A program made the translations under genes and the position numbers. Below, one piece after another: positions 54,290-62,655 of a DNA stretch of 64,000 nt. Each line of letters begins with the position of its first letter. Position 1 is the first letter of the stretch. The notes under the pieces were generated by a model that was not told the origin of the DNA, did not search any database, and saw only the letters and a program-made list of their open reading frames with translations. The DNA comes from SCGC-AAA076-P13 sp905478035 (GTDB lineage: Bacteria; Pseudomonadota; Gammaproteobacteria; Magnimaribacterales; D2472): contig OX044367.1 in assembly GCA_943846785.1 (NCBI GenBank), positions 558,001 to 622,000 of the forward strand, given 5' to 3'.

Positions 54290-54706
54290 CTATTTGCTAG
54301 AGCTCATTTTTCCATTTTCAGGATTAAAAATAATAGAATTAGATGAGATATTAATATTGTCATAGTTCATTACCGCAGACCCAATTAATTGAACTTTGCT
54401 GTTATTAAAGAAAATTATTTTGCTAGCATTGCCATTAAATGTTTTCGAACTATCTAATGAGCTTATTGAAGAGGGCAGTCCTTCTAAAGTCATTGTTTTA
54501 TCTAATTCATTGTATATAGCACTATCTGACTTAAGGACTAATTTACCTGTATCTAATATTACATTATTTGAAAATATAATTTGATTATCTTTAGGTGAAA
54601 TAACTATAGATGTAGCATCAATCTCTAGATTTTCAATATATGATTCAGAATATATAACCGAGTTAAAAAATATAGCGCAGATAAAAAATAGTTTACTGTA
54701 ATACAA
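54290..54706 (-). CDS. lptA: LPS transport periplasmic protein LptA
   Basis: Periplasmic beta-jellyroll that forms the bridge carrying LPS between membranes. It has 138 residues, shorter than the 185 of E. coli. A signal peptide is visible at 1-20, then an OstA-type repeat pattern: IDATSIVISPKDNQIIFSNNV, LVLKSDSAIYN and NGNASKIIFF. It begins 1 base after kdsD, where kdsC and lptC normally lie between. A short LptA could polymerise or pair directly with LptFG. Confidence 0.85.
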   Translation of the reverse strand: MYYSKLFFICAIFFNSVIYSESYIENLEIDATSIVISPKDNQIIFSNNVILDTGKLVLKSDSAIYNELDKTMTLEGLPSSISSLDSSKTFNGNASKIIFFNNSKVQLIGSAVMNYDNINISSNSIIFNPENGKMSSSK

Positions 54707-54707
54707 T

Positions 54708-55673
54708 TTATAAAATCCTAGCTTGAATTAAATCATGCATTGAAAGTACACCAATATTCTTTGTTCCATTCATTACTACTAGGGTAAAAATTTTATTTTT
54801 TTCCATAATTTCTGCAGCATCTATTGCGAGCGAAGATCCATCAATTGTTCTAAATTTTTTGGTCATAACATCTTTAATTTTCGTGGTATTAATATCTACT
54901 TTTTGATTTAAACATCTTCTTAAATCACCATCAGTAAAAATGCCAATTATTTTAGACTTGTCCTTTACTAAAGTAATTCCAAGTCCTTTTTCAGTTATTT
55001 CTATAAGGGCATTAGATAGCAAAGTATTTTTTTCCACTAATGGAATAGCATCATCTTTATGCATAATGTGCTGCACTTGAGTAATAAGTTTCTTGCCTAA
55101 TTTTCCAGCAGGATGCGAGCTTGCAAAGTCATTTTTTGTAAATCCCTTAGATTCTAGAAGGGCTATAGCCAAAGCATCGCCAAATGCTAGAGCAGATGTG
55201 GTTGATGTAGTTGGCGCTAGGTCTAATGGACATGCCTCATTTTTGGTATTTAAAACAATAGGAATATCAGAAGACTTGGAAATTGTTGAGTTTTTCTTAC
55301 CTGTTAAGGATGATAATTTATATGAAAGTCTTTTTAGGGACGGAATAATATTAATGATCTCATCTGTTTCACCTGAATTTGATATTAACAGAACAATATC
55401 TTTTTTTTCTATAAGTCCCATATCTCCATGAGCAGCCTCAGTGGGGTGAATAAAAATAGACCCAGTACCAGTGCTTGAAAGAGTAGCAGATATCTTTTGT
55501 CCAATATGACCTGACTTTCCAACACCCATAATTATAAACTTACCATCACTAAGACGAATCTCATCACACAAATGTTCAAAATTATTATCAAGCTGTGAAG
55601 ATAAGCTTTTAATAGCATCGGATTCGATCTTGAAAGTTCTTTTGGCTGAGGCTATGTAGTTAAATTTTTTCAT
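54708..55673 (-). CDS. kdsD: Arabinose-5-phosphate isomerase
   Basis: Converts ribulose-5-phosphate to arabinose-5-phosphate, the first step toward the KDO of lipopolysaccharide. It has 321 residues: an SIS domain (about 40-175, with GVGKSGHIGQKISATLSSTG and HPTEAAHGDMG) and two CBS domains (about 205-320). It is the first gene of the minus-strand Lpt set and is divergent from mlaC. kdsC, the KDO-8-phosphate phosphatase gene usually next, is missing here. Confidence 0.95.
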   Translation of the reverse strand: MKKFNYIASAKRTFKIESDAIKSLSSQLDNNFEHLCDEIRLSDGKFIIMGVGKSGHIGQKISATLSSTGTGSIFIHPTEAAHGDMGLIEKKDIVLLISNSGETDEIINIIPSLKRLSYKLSSLTGKKNSTISKSSDIPIVLNTKNEACPLDLAPTTSTTSALAFGDALAIALLESKGFTKNDFASSHPAGKLGKKLITQVQHIMHKDDAIPLVEKNTLLSNALIEITEKGLGITLVKDKSKIIGIFTDGDLRRCLNQKVDINTTKIKDVMTKKFRTIDGSSLAIDAAEIMEKNKIFTLVVMNGTKNIGVLSMHDLIQARIL

Positions 55674-55713
55674 ATATTTTCGATCATTTGCTCAATTTTT
55701 ATTTGTATCTAAC

Positions 55714-55722
55714 TGGTATAAT
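55714..55722 (+). promoter_or_regulatory. Extended -10 promoter of mlaC, leaderless spacing
   Basis: TG-G-TATAAT at 55714-55722, without a good -35. The mlaC ATG begins 6 bases after the box (55729), so the transcript would start at or beside the ATG. No ribosome-binding site is visible. Confidence 0.6.
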
Positions 55723-55728
55723 AGACCA

Positions 55729-56361
55729 ATGTTAAAAGCACGTAAAAATTTTTTATCTTTATTATTATTTTCTTTGTTATCAAGTAACCTTCAATCCCAA
55801 GAAGATCCATATGTATTTATTGATGAAAATGCTCAAAAAATGGTGGTTGTCCTTATAGAAAATAAAAATCTATTTTTACAAGATAGACTAGCATATGAAA
55901 ATAAAATAAAAGAGATTTTTGAACCAATGATAGATTTCAGAAGGGTTGCTGCTGGAGTGATGGGCAGAAAGCATTATATTAATGCATCGCCGGAACAACG
56001 AATTGAATTTGTAGAAATATTTCGTGATTCCCTTCTTGATACATACGCAGAAACACTTGCACAATGGGAAAATCAAAATATAGAAACTATTTTTCCTAAT
56101 ATAAAAGATTTTTCTGATAAAAAAAGTATAGAAGTAAAACAAATACTGAATACAGGCAGCAGTAAATATCCAATATCATATAAATTAAGAAAGAATAAAG
56201 ATGGCTCATGGATGATTATTAATATTATTGTGAATGGGGTCAATCTAGGACTAACATTTAAAAATCAGTTCCAAGCATTGGCATTAAAAAATAAAGACAG
56301 TATTGAAAAAACAATTGAAGACTGGGTTTCAGATGCTGGGGATGCAGGAATAAGTGGATAA
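55729..56361 (+). CDS. mlaC: Phospholipid-binding protein MlaC
   Basis: Periplasmic carrier that shuttles phospholipids between the outer-membrane MlaA complex and the inner-membrane MlaFEDB transporter. It has 210 residues with a signal peptide (1-24, ending near LQS-QED). The MlaC/Ttg2D pattern is visible: FEPMIDFRRVAAGVMGRKHYINASPEQRIEFVEIFRD, in parts, and GVNLGLTFKNQF near the end. In Pseudomonas mlaFEDCB precede ibaG-murA at this place; here only mlaC is left. Confidence 0.9.
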   Translation: MLKARKNFLSLLLFSLLSSNLQSQEDPYVFIDENAQKMVVVLIENKNLFLQDRLAYENKIKEIFEPMIDFRRVAAGVMGRKHYINASPEQRIEFVEIFRDSLLDTYAETLAQWENQNIETIFPNIKDFSDKKSIEVKQILNTGSSKYPISYKLRKNKDGSWMIINIIVNGVNLGLTFKNQFQALALKNKDSIEKTIEDWVSDAGDAGISG

Positions 56362-56572
56362 AAATTTAATTCAAGATATCATTCTTAAGCAAATACCCGA
56401 TGCTCAATGCTCATTTATTGGTGAGACTTGTAATTTAAAGTTAGTTGTTATTTCACCAGTTTTTAAAAACCTTTCTCTTATAGAGCAACATAAATTAGTT
56501 TTAAACCCATTAAAAGAAAAGTTTGAGTCTGGATCTCTCCATGCGTTAAGTTTGGAAACAAGAATAGGTTAA
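56354..56572 (+). CDS. ibaG: BolA family protein IbaG
   Basis: Small BolA-like protein, 72 residues, from a GTG overlapping mlaC by 8 bases. BolA proteins pair with monothiol glutaredoxins and take part in iron-sulfur and iron homeostasis; IbaG is linked to acid stress. The fold is recognisable from VVISPVFKNLSLIEQHKLVLNPLKEKF, in parts, with the conserved His and the LHALSLETR end. It precedes murA by 2 bases, the conserved ibaG-murA pair. Confidence 0.9.
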   Translation: MDKNLIQDIILKQIPDAQCSFIGETCNLKLVVISPVFKNLSLIEQHKLVLNPLKEKFESGSLHALSLETRIG

Positions 56573-56574
56573 AC

Positions 56575-57834
56575 ATGGAAAAACTTTTAATTAAAGGTGG
56601 AAATTCACTGAATGGAACAATTAAATGCGCAGGCGCTAAGAACGCTGCCTTGCCAATGATATCTGCAACAATTCTATCCTCAGAAAATGTGATTCTTAAA
56701 AATCTACCTTATCTTCAAGATATTACTACTATGTTTGAATTATTAGGATCAATGGGTGCAGAAATTGTTCTTAATGAGAATATGGATTTTAATATTTCAT
56801 CTAATAATCTTCAGGATACTGAAGCAAGATATGAGCTAGTTAAGACTATGAGAGCATCAATATTGGTTTTAGGACCACTTGTTGCAAAATATGGCAAAGC
56901 TAGAATTGCTTTACCTGGTGGATGTGCAATTGGGTCAAGACCAGTCAATTTTCATCTTGATGCACTGGAGCAGCTTGGAGCAAAGATTGTTTTAAGAAAT
57001 GGTTATATTGAAGCAACTGCAGATGAGCTTATAGGTACAAAAATTAAATTTGATGGCATTACTGTTACAGGTACTGAAAATATAATGATGGCTGCAACCT
57101 TAGCCAAGGGGACCACACATCTGACAAATGTAGCAAAAGAGCCTGAAATTTTAGATTTAGCTAATTTACTTAATGCTATGGGAGCAGATGTCCAAGGAGC
57201 TGGAACAGATGAAATCATAATAAATGGTGTTGCAAATCTTAAAGGGACATCTTTTAGTATTCCTGCTGATAGAATTGAGGCTGGAACATATTTAGTAGCA
57301 GCTGCTGTTACTCACGGTAACGTTCTTGTAGATGGTATTAATCCGGAAAGACTAACAAAGGTTATTCAAAAGCTTGAAGAGTGTGGAGCAACTATATCAA
57401 CAACTGATAGTTCGATTGCATTATCAATGGAAAACAAAGAATTAAAACCAGTTGATATAACTACTGCTCCATTTCCTGAATTCCCTACAGATATGCAAGC
57501 TCAATTCTCAGTGATGAATGCCATTGCCAATGGCACATCAAATATTTATGAAACTGTTTTTGAGAATAGATTTATGCATATCCAAGAATTAAATAGGATG
57601 GGTTGTGATATTGAAATCAATGGCAATCAAGCAATAATTAAAGGCGTTAAAAGTTTGTATGGTGCTGAAGTAATGGCAACGGATTTGAGAGCATCAGCTA
57701 GCTTGATTTTGGCAGGTCTTTGTGCTTCTGGACAAACTACAGTTAGTAGAATCTATCATATTGATAGAGGATATGAGCGAATAGAAGAGAAGCTTAATTA
57801 TTTAGGTGCTGAAATACTAAGACTCCCTAGTTAA
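56575..57834 (+). CDS. murA: UDP-N-acetylglucosamine 1-carboxyvinyltransferase
   Basis: First committed step of peptidoglycan synthesis, adding enolpyruvate to UDP-GlcNAc. It has 419 residues. K22 in GAKNAALP and the catalytic Cys117 in LPGGCAIGSRPVNFHL are present; the Cys form is the fosfomycin-sensitive type. The C-terminal block DLRASASLILAGLCASG is typical. It ends with an 8-base overlap onto the convergent degS-like gene. hisG-hisD-hisC, which follow murA in Pseudomonas, are absent. Confidence 0.97.
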   Translation: MEKLLIKGGNSLNGTIKCAGAKNAALPMISATILSSENVILKNLPYLQDITTMFELLGSMGAEIVLNENMDFNISSNNLQDTEARYELVKTMRASILVLGPLVAKYGKARIALPGGCAIGSRPVNFHLDALEQLGAKIVLRNGYIEATADELIGTKIKFDGITVTGTENIMMAATLAKGTTHLTNVAKEPEILDLANLLNAMGADVQGAGTDEIIINGVANLKGTSFSIPADRIEAGTYLVAAAVTHGNVLVDGINPERLTKVIQKLEECGATISTTDSSIALSMENKELKPVDITTAPFPEFPTDMQAQFSVMNAIANGTSNIYETVFENRFMHIQELNRMGCDIEINGNQAIIKGVKSLYGAEVMATDLRASASLILAGLCASGQTTVSRIYHIDRGYERIEEKLNYLGAEILRLPS

Positions 57835-58819
57835 ATTTTTCAATTTCATCAGACGAAATTGAAACAAGTCTAACCTGACCATTAGAGCTAAGAATTTTTA
57901 GCTTGATAATTTCATTAAATGTAAGAGATTTTAAAGATTCAGTTAGATTCTTCCATGAACTAGAAGCTTCATTAATCTCAATTATAATATCAGTTGCTCT
58001 AACCCCGCTTTCATAAAGCGGACCGAATTTATCTATCTCAATTATTCTTAGACCATTTAGTAACTGATTGTTTAAATTTATCCTCACATCCCCAACTCTA
58101 AAATTCCCAATCCATGCAGACCTCACTTTTCCATATTGGATTATTTCAGATGTTATCTCAGCAATGTTATTAGACGGTATAGCGAAACCTAGCCCTTGAT
58201 ATGCCCCGGTTTTTGAAAAAATTTTAGTATTAATACCTATCAGATTACCTTCTTCATTTATTAATGCTCCACCAGAATTACCAGGGTTAATTGCTGCATC
58301 GGTTTGTATAAGCTCTAAGTATGGATTTCCATACTCTCTTCCTGTTGCACTTATGATTCCGCTTGATACTGAAATTCCTATTCCGTATGGATTGCCGATA
58401 GCAAGAACTTTATCGCCAGTTTTAATATGAGAGCTATCTGCTATATTAATAGGGCTAAGAGAATCTTCAGATGATATTTTCAAAACTGCAATATCAGAAT
58501 TAATATCAAAGCCAATAATCTTAGCTATATTCTCTTTTCCATTTGCAAGCCTAACTTTTATAACCCTTCCTTTAGAGACAACATGGAAATTTGTAACTAT
58601 ATATCCATCATTAGAAAATATAACACCTGAACCAATAGAGATAGGTGCAGGGGAATACAAATTATTGTTGTAAGAAGCAACTATGACTACTGAAGAAATA
58701 GATTTTTCAGTAGCTTTAACAAATTTATTGTTATCATGAGATATATAAATCGATGTAACTATAGATGCTAATCCAATTAAGACCAAATAACGTATCTTTA
58801 TCCCTTTTAAATAATTCAT
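57827..58819 (-). CDS. degS: Membrane-anchored trypsin-like protease, DegS/AlgW type
   Basis: Periplasmic serine protease that in relatives senses misfolded outer-membrane proteins and cleaves the anti-sigma factor RseA/MucA. It has 330 residues from the ATG at 58819: one N-terminal anchor helix (about 9-27), protease domain with triad H79 (TNFHVV), D109 (NSDIAV) and S182 (NPGNSGGA), and one PDZ domain (about 235-325). A single PDZ plus anchor favours DegS/AlgW over DegP/DegQ. AlgW lies near zapE and rplM in Pseudomonas too. Its start is 6 bases from the divergent zapE start. Confidence 0.88.
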   Translation of the reverse strand: MNYLKGIKIRYLVLIGLASIVTSIYISHDNNKFVKATEKSISSVVIVASYNNNLYSPAPISIGSGVIFSNDGYIVTNFHVVSKGRVIKVRLANGKENIAKIIGFDINSDIAVLKISSEDSLSPINIADSSHIKTGDKVLAIGNPYGIGISVSSGIISATGREYGNPYLELIQTDAAINPGNSGGALINEEGNLIGINTKIFSKTGAYQGLGFAIPSNNIAEITSEIIQYGKVRSAWIGNFRVGDVRINLNNQLLNGLRIIEIDKFGPLYESGVRATDIIIEINEASSSWKNLTESLKSLTFNEIIKLKILSSNGQVRLVSISSDEIEKFN

Positions 58820-58825
58820 AATAAT

Positions 58826-59878
58826 ATGATCCAAAATATCATTGATGATCTAAAAATCCAAGACATTCAACCCGATACGGACCAACTCAACCTTATTGAA
58901 AGTTTAGTTAAAAGCCAAAAAGCTGAGAATGGTATTTTTAATAATCTCTTAAAGAGTAATAAAATAAGAGGTGCATATGTATGGGGTGATGTTGGAAGAG
59001 GCAAAACTGCAATTCTACGATCATTCATGAAGCAATCTATAAAAAAATCATACTCTTATCACTACATTGATCTTATGAATGATATTCATAAAAAACTGAA
59101 AGATCTCTCAAGCATTAAAAATCCCATAGATACTATTGCAAAAAACTATTACAGCAACTATGAGATAATTTTTATTGATGAATTTCAAGTTGAGGATGTT
59201 GCAGATGCCATGATAATTGGAAATTTATTAAATCAACTAACCAAGAAAGGGGTTCAGCTTTATATTACATCAAATGCTCATCCAGATGATTTATACAAGG
59301 ATGGACTTCAGCGTCAAAAGTTTATTAAATCCATGGAATCTCTAAAAAATAACTTAATCATCTATGAGCTTAAAGGACTGATTGATTATCGAATGCGTAA
59401 TATTCATCAATTCAATAAAGATCAATCAAAAGCTATGTCTCCAATGACTGATAAAAGTATAGAAATTTTTTTAAAAGCTAATTTTAGCGATGAAGCAATT
59501 CATTATGATAGTTTTTTAATTAACTCTCGAGAATTTAAATGTAAAGCTTACTCAAAAAATTTTTTATGGATCTCATACGCAAATTTTTTTGGACAGCCAA
59601 CCGGTTCAAAAGATTTTATTGAAATTTGTAATAATTTTGAGTGGGTGTTTATAAATGACTTTAATGAATATGATGACGATCATGCAGATATTATTAGAAG
59701 ATTTATTTCTTTTATTGATATAGCTTACAGAGAAAATATTAAAGTTAAGTTTTTTATTCAATCAGAATCTATTAATAGATTATATAAAGGATCAAAATTA
59801 TCTCTTCTATGGAATAGATGCGCTAGCAGACTCAAAGAAATGCAAACTATTGAATATTTAGAATCTGCTAAAAAATAA
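58826..59878 (+). CDS. zapE: Cell division ATPase ZapE
   Basis: AFG1-like AAA ATPase that interacts with the FtsZ ring. It has 350 residues. Walker A is GDVGRGKTAILRSFM (about 53-67) and Walker B is IIFIDEFQVEDVADAMI (about 113-129), both matching the family. LYITSNAHPDDLYKDGLQR is the sensor region (TSN.PP/HPDDLY.DGLQR). The remainder is somewhat divergent. It is divergent from the degS-like gene with a 6-base gap, and precedes rplM. Confidence 0.93.
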   Translation: MIQNIIDDLKIQDIQPDTDQLNLIESLVKSQKAENGIFNNLLKSNKIRGAYVWGDVGRGKTAILRSFMKQSIKKSYSYHYIDLMNDIHKKLKDLSSIKNPIDTIAKNYYSNYEIIFIDEFQVEDVADAMIIGNLLNQLTKKGVQLYITSNAHPDDLYKDGLQRQKFIKSMESLKNNLIIYELKGLIDYRMRNIHQFNKDQSKAMSPMTDKSIEIFLKANFSDEAIHYDSFLINSREFKCKAYSKNFLWISYANFFGQPTGSKDFIEICNNFEWVFINDFNEYDDDHADIIRRFISFIDIAYRENIKVKFFIQSESINRLYKGSKLSLLWNRCASRLKEMQTIEYLESAKK

Positions 59879-59897
59879 AAAATAATGCTTATAAATA

Positions 59898-59926
59898 TTG
59901 CTAATTTATCTTCAAAACATTAATAT
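59898..59926 (+). promoter_or_regulatory. Promoter of rplM-rpsI
   Basis: TTGCTA (59898-59903), a 17-base spacer and TAATAT (59921-59926). The start codon at 59944 is 17 bases beyond, so the 5' leader is only about 10-16 bases and lacks a visible ribosome-binding site. Confidence 0.55.
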
Positions 59927-59943
59927 TCGCATCTTACAAAAAT

Positions 59944-60384
59944 ATGACTATGAAAACATTCGCACTAAAAAAAGAAAATGTAGACAGACAATGGTTTGTT
60001 ATTGATGCATCTGACAAAATTCTAGGAAGAGTTGCTACGAAAATAGCTGATAGAATCAGGGGTAAAGATAAGCCAACTTTTACACCTCATACAGATGGCG
60101 GAGATTATGTTGTTGTAATTAATGCTGAAAAAATTAAGGTCACTGGTGAAAAATTTAATGATAAGAAATACTACACCCATTCTCTATATCCAGGCGGCTT
60201 AAAAACTAAAACCTTTAGAGAAATGAATGAAAAGCATCCTGAAAGAATTATAGAGGAAGCTGTTAAAGGTATGCTTCCAAAAAATAAGCTAGGAAAATCA
60301 ATGATTAAAAAACTTAAAGTATTTAGTGGTCCTGATCATGACCATGAATCACAACAACCAATAGAGTGGAATCCAAAAATATGA
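59944..60384 (+). CDS. rplM: 50S ribosomal protein L13
   Basis: Early-assembly large-subunit protein. It has 146 residues from 59944 or 144 from the in-frame ATG at 59950, which matches the E. coli start (MKTF). Conserved blocks are WFVIDASDKILGRVATKIAD, ADKIRGK-type RIRGKDKPTFTPH, YYTHSLYPGG and VKGMLPKNKLG. The stop overlaps the rpsI ATG (ATGA). The rplM-rpsI pair followed by petABC-sspA is the standard gammaproteobacterial order. Confidence 0.96.
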   Translation: MTMKTFALKKENVDRQWFVIDASDKILGRVATKIADRIRGKDKPTFTPHTDGGDYVVVINAEKIKVTGEKFNDKKYYTHSLYPGGLKTKTFREMNEKHPERIIEEAVKGMLPKNKLGKSMIKKLKVFSGPDHDHESQQPIEWNPKI

Positions 60385-60773
60385 CATCAGAAATTCATTA
60401 CGCAACTGGAAGAAGAAAGACATCTTCTGCCAGAATTTATCTATCATCTGGAAAGGGTAATATAACTGTTAATGATAAAAAATTAGATGTTTACTTTGGA
60501 AGGAAAGTAGCTCAAATGCTAGTCATGCAACCTATCGAAATGACAGAACTTGAGGGTAAACTTGATATTAATATTAAAGTCAAGGGTGGCGGTAGCTTTG
60601 GTCAAGCTGGTGCAATTAGACATGGAATTTCAAGAGCTCTAATAGCATTTGATGAGGAATTAAGACCTCAGCTTAAGAAGGCTGGTTTATTGACTCGAGA
60701 CCCTAGAAAAGTCGAAAGAAAGAAACCTGGCTTAGTAAAAGCTAGAAAAAGTAAACAGTTCTCAAAACGTTAA
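60381..60773 (+). CDS. rpsI: 30S ribosomal protein S9
   Basis: Small-subunit head protein whose C-terminal tail reaches the P site. It has 130 residues from the ATG at 60381; the GTG at 60366 inside rplM is rejected. YATGRRKTSSARIYL, GGGSFGQAGAIRHGISRAL, in parts, and the invariant tail RKVERKKPGLVKARKSKQFSKR end with Lys-Arg as usual. Translation is coupled to rplM by the ATGA overlap. Confidence 0.97.
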   Translation: MTSEIHYATGRRKTSSARIYLSSGKGNITVNDKKLDVYFGRKVAQMLVMQPIEMTELEGKLDINIKVKGGGSFGQAGAIRHGISRALIAFDEELRPQLKKAGLLTRDPRKVERKKPGLVKARKSKQFSKR

Positions 60774-60801
60774 TTCTTTCAAATTTCTATATAAGAATTA
60801 G

Positions 60802-60810
60802 TGGTATAAT
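60802..60810 (+). promoter_or_regulatory. Extended -10 promoter of petABC
   Basis: TG-G-TATAAT at 60802-60810, without a clear -35, in the 79-base gap after rpsI. A leader of about 36 bases follows with AAGGA before the petA ATG. Confidence 0.6.
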
Positions 60811-60852
60811 CTGCCTGTTTTTTAGTACACAATAAACAAGAAAAAAGGATTA

Positions 60853-61437
60853 ATGCAAGAAAAAGACAATACAAGAAGGAAAGTGCTTATTGGCTTAACA
60901 AGCGCAGTAGGGCTATCTGGAGTTCCTTTTGCAGCAACACCATTTATAGCAGCCTGGAATCCAAGTGCTAGAGCAAAAGCAGCGGGAGCATCTGTAAAGA
61001 TTGATGTTTCAAAAATGCAATACGGACAACAGATTCAAGTCGCATGGAGAAAGCAACCGGTATTCATCATTAGACAAACAAAAGAAAGTCTTGCTGGTCT
61101 TCAAGAAACCTTACCAAAGCTTTCTGATCCTAATTCAGAAGCTATAGATGAGCCATATAGAGGTTTAAATAACACAAGATCTAAAAGTAGTGAATATACT
61201 GTCATTGCTGGTGTTTGTACTCATCTTGGATGTTCACCAAAATATCATCCTGAAGTAGAACCCAAGCCATGGGATGCAACATGGTCTGGAGGTTTCTTTT
61301 GTCCCTGTCACGGTTCAATGTTTGACATGGTTGGAAGAGTTTTTAAAGGAGTTCCAGCTCCAACAAATCTTCCTGTTCCTCCTCATTATTTTGATGGCAA
61401 CATTTTAACAATAGGCGAAGATGGAGGAATGGCTTAA
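60853..61437 (+). CDS. petA: Ubiquinol-cytochrome c reductase iron-sulfur subunit (Rieske)
   Basis: Rieske [2Fe-2S] subunit of the bc1 complex. It has 194 residues. The N-terminus TRRKVLIGLTSAVGLSG is a twin-arginine type anchor, consistent with Tat export of a folded Fe-S protein. Cluster ligands are CTHLGC and CPCHGS with the second His, about residues 121-155. It abuts petB with no gap. Together petABC pass electrons from quinol to cytochrome c, so the cell is capable of aerobic respiration. Confidence 0.96.
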   Translation: MQEKDNTRRKVLIGLTSAVGLSGVPFAATPFIAAWNPSARAKAAGASVKIDVSKMQYGQQIQVAWRKQPVFIIRQTKESLAGLQETLPKLSDPNSEAIDEPYRGLNNTRSKSSEYTVIAGVCTHLGCSPKYHPEVEPKPWDATWSGGFFCPCHGSMFDMVGRVFKGVPAPTNLPVPPHYFDGNILTIGEDGGMA

Positions 61438-62655
61438 ATGAATAGTATGTTCGGAAAAATGTTTGGGTGGTTTAATAGTAGGCTTCCAATAGTAAATACT
61501 TTTGAGAGACATCTTTCAAAACATCCCGTTCCATCTAAAGTTAATTTTTGGTATCTATTCGGAGCATTGGCATCAGTAGTTCTTATTATTCAAATTGTTT
61601 CGGGTATTTGGCTAATAATGCCATACTCAAATACTGAAGAGCAGGCATTCTCGTCAATAGAATACATTATGCGAGATGTTGATTATGGGTGGGTTATTAG
61701 ATATATGCATACAACTGGTGCTTCAATGTTTTTTGCAGTTGTTTATTTGCATATGTTTAGAGGACTGTTATATGGCTCCTATCAAAAACCAAAAGAGTTG
61801 GTCTGGGTTTTTGGATGTGCTATTTATCTAGCTATGATGGCAGAAGGGTTTTTAGGCTACGTTTTGCCATATGGGCAGATGTCTTACTGGGGTGCTCAGG
61901 TAATTATTTCTTTATTTGGTGCAATTCCCTATATTGGAGAGTCACTTGAACTATGGGTACGAGGAGACTATTACATATCTGGAATAACAGTATCAAGGTT
62001 TTTTGCACTTCATGTTGTTGCATTACCTTTAGTCTTAATTGCTCTTGTATTTCTTCATCTTGTTGCCTTGCATGAGGTTGGTGCTGGAAATCCTGAGGGA
62101 GTAGACATAGAAGCGCATCTAGATGAAGATGGAGTTCCGCTTGATAGTGTTCCATTTTTTCCTTACAAAGTCCTTAATGCTCTTGTAGGTATTGGCGTAT
62201 TTATGACGGTTTTTGCAATTATAATGTTCTTTTTTCCAGAAGGCGGAGGCTATTTTATCGAAATGGCTAATTTCGAAGAAGCTAATCCATTAGTCACACC
62301 AGAACATATAGCACCCGTTTGGTACTATTCTCCATATTATGCAATGCTCAGAGCTGTTCCTGATAAGTTAGGTGGCTTGATTGTAATGGGTTCAGCAGTA
62401 GCTATTTTATTTGTTGTACCTTGGCTTGATAATAGTAAAGCGGCATCAATTAGATACAAAGGAGTTTATTCAAAAGTAGCTATAGCTTTATTCGGTATAA
62501 GTTTTTTAACACTTGGTTACCTTGGCACTGTAGGTGTTACTGAAGTCAGAAAGACAATGAGTGTTATATGTACTGTTATTTATTTCGCATTTTTCATTCT
62601 AATGCCAGTTTATACAAAGTATGAAATAACCAAGAAAGTTCCAGAACGACTATGA
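61438..62655 (+). CDS. petB: Ubiquinol-cytochrome c reductase cytochrome b
   Basis: Membrane core of the bc1 complex with two b hemes and both quinone sites. It has 405 residues and eight transmembrane helices, a full-length cytochrome b. Heme-ligand regions are YMHTTGASMFFAVVYLHMFRG, in parts, and FFALHVVALPLVLIALVFLHLVALHEVG, in parts. The Qo-site motif that is PEWY in many proteins reads APVWY here, followed by YSPYYAMLRAVP. It overlaps petC by 4 bases. Confidence 0.96.
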   Translation: MNSMFGKMFGWFNSRLPIVNTFERHLSKHPVPSKVNFWYLFGALASVVLIIQIVSGIWLIMPYSNTEEQAFSSIEYIMRDVDYGWVIRYMHTTGASMFFAVVYLHMFRGLLYGSYQKPKELVWVFGCAIYLAMMAEGFLGYVLPYGQMSYWGAQVIISLFGAIPYIGESLELWVRGDYYISGITVSRFFALHVVALPLVLIALVFLHLVALHEVGAGNPEGVDIEAHLDEDGVPLDSVPFFPYKVLNALVGIGVFMTVFAIIMFFFPEGGGYFIEMANFEEANPLVTPEHIAPVWYYSPYYAMLRAVPDKLGGLIVMGSAVAILFVVPWLDNSKAASIRYKGVYSKVAIALFGISFLTLGYLGTVGVTEVRKTMSVICTVIYFAFFILMPVYTKYEITKKVPERL

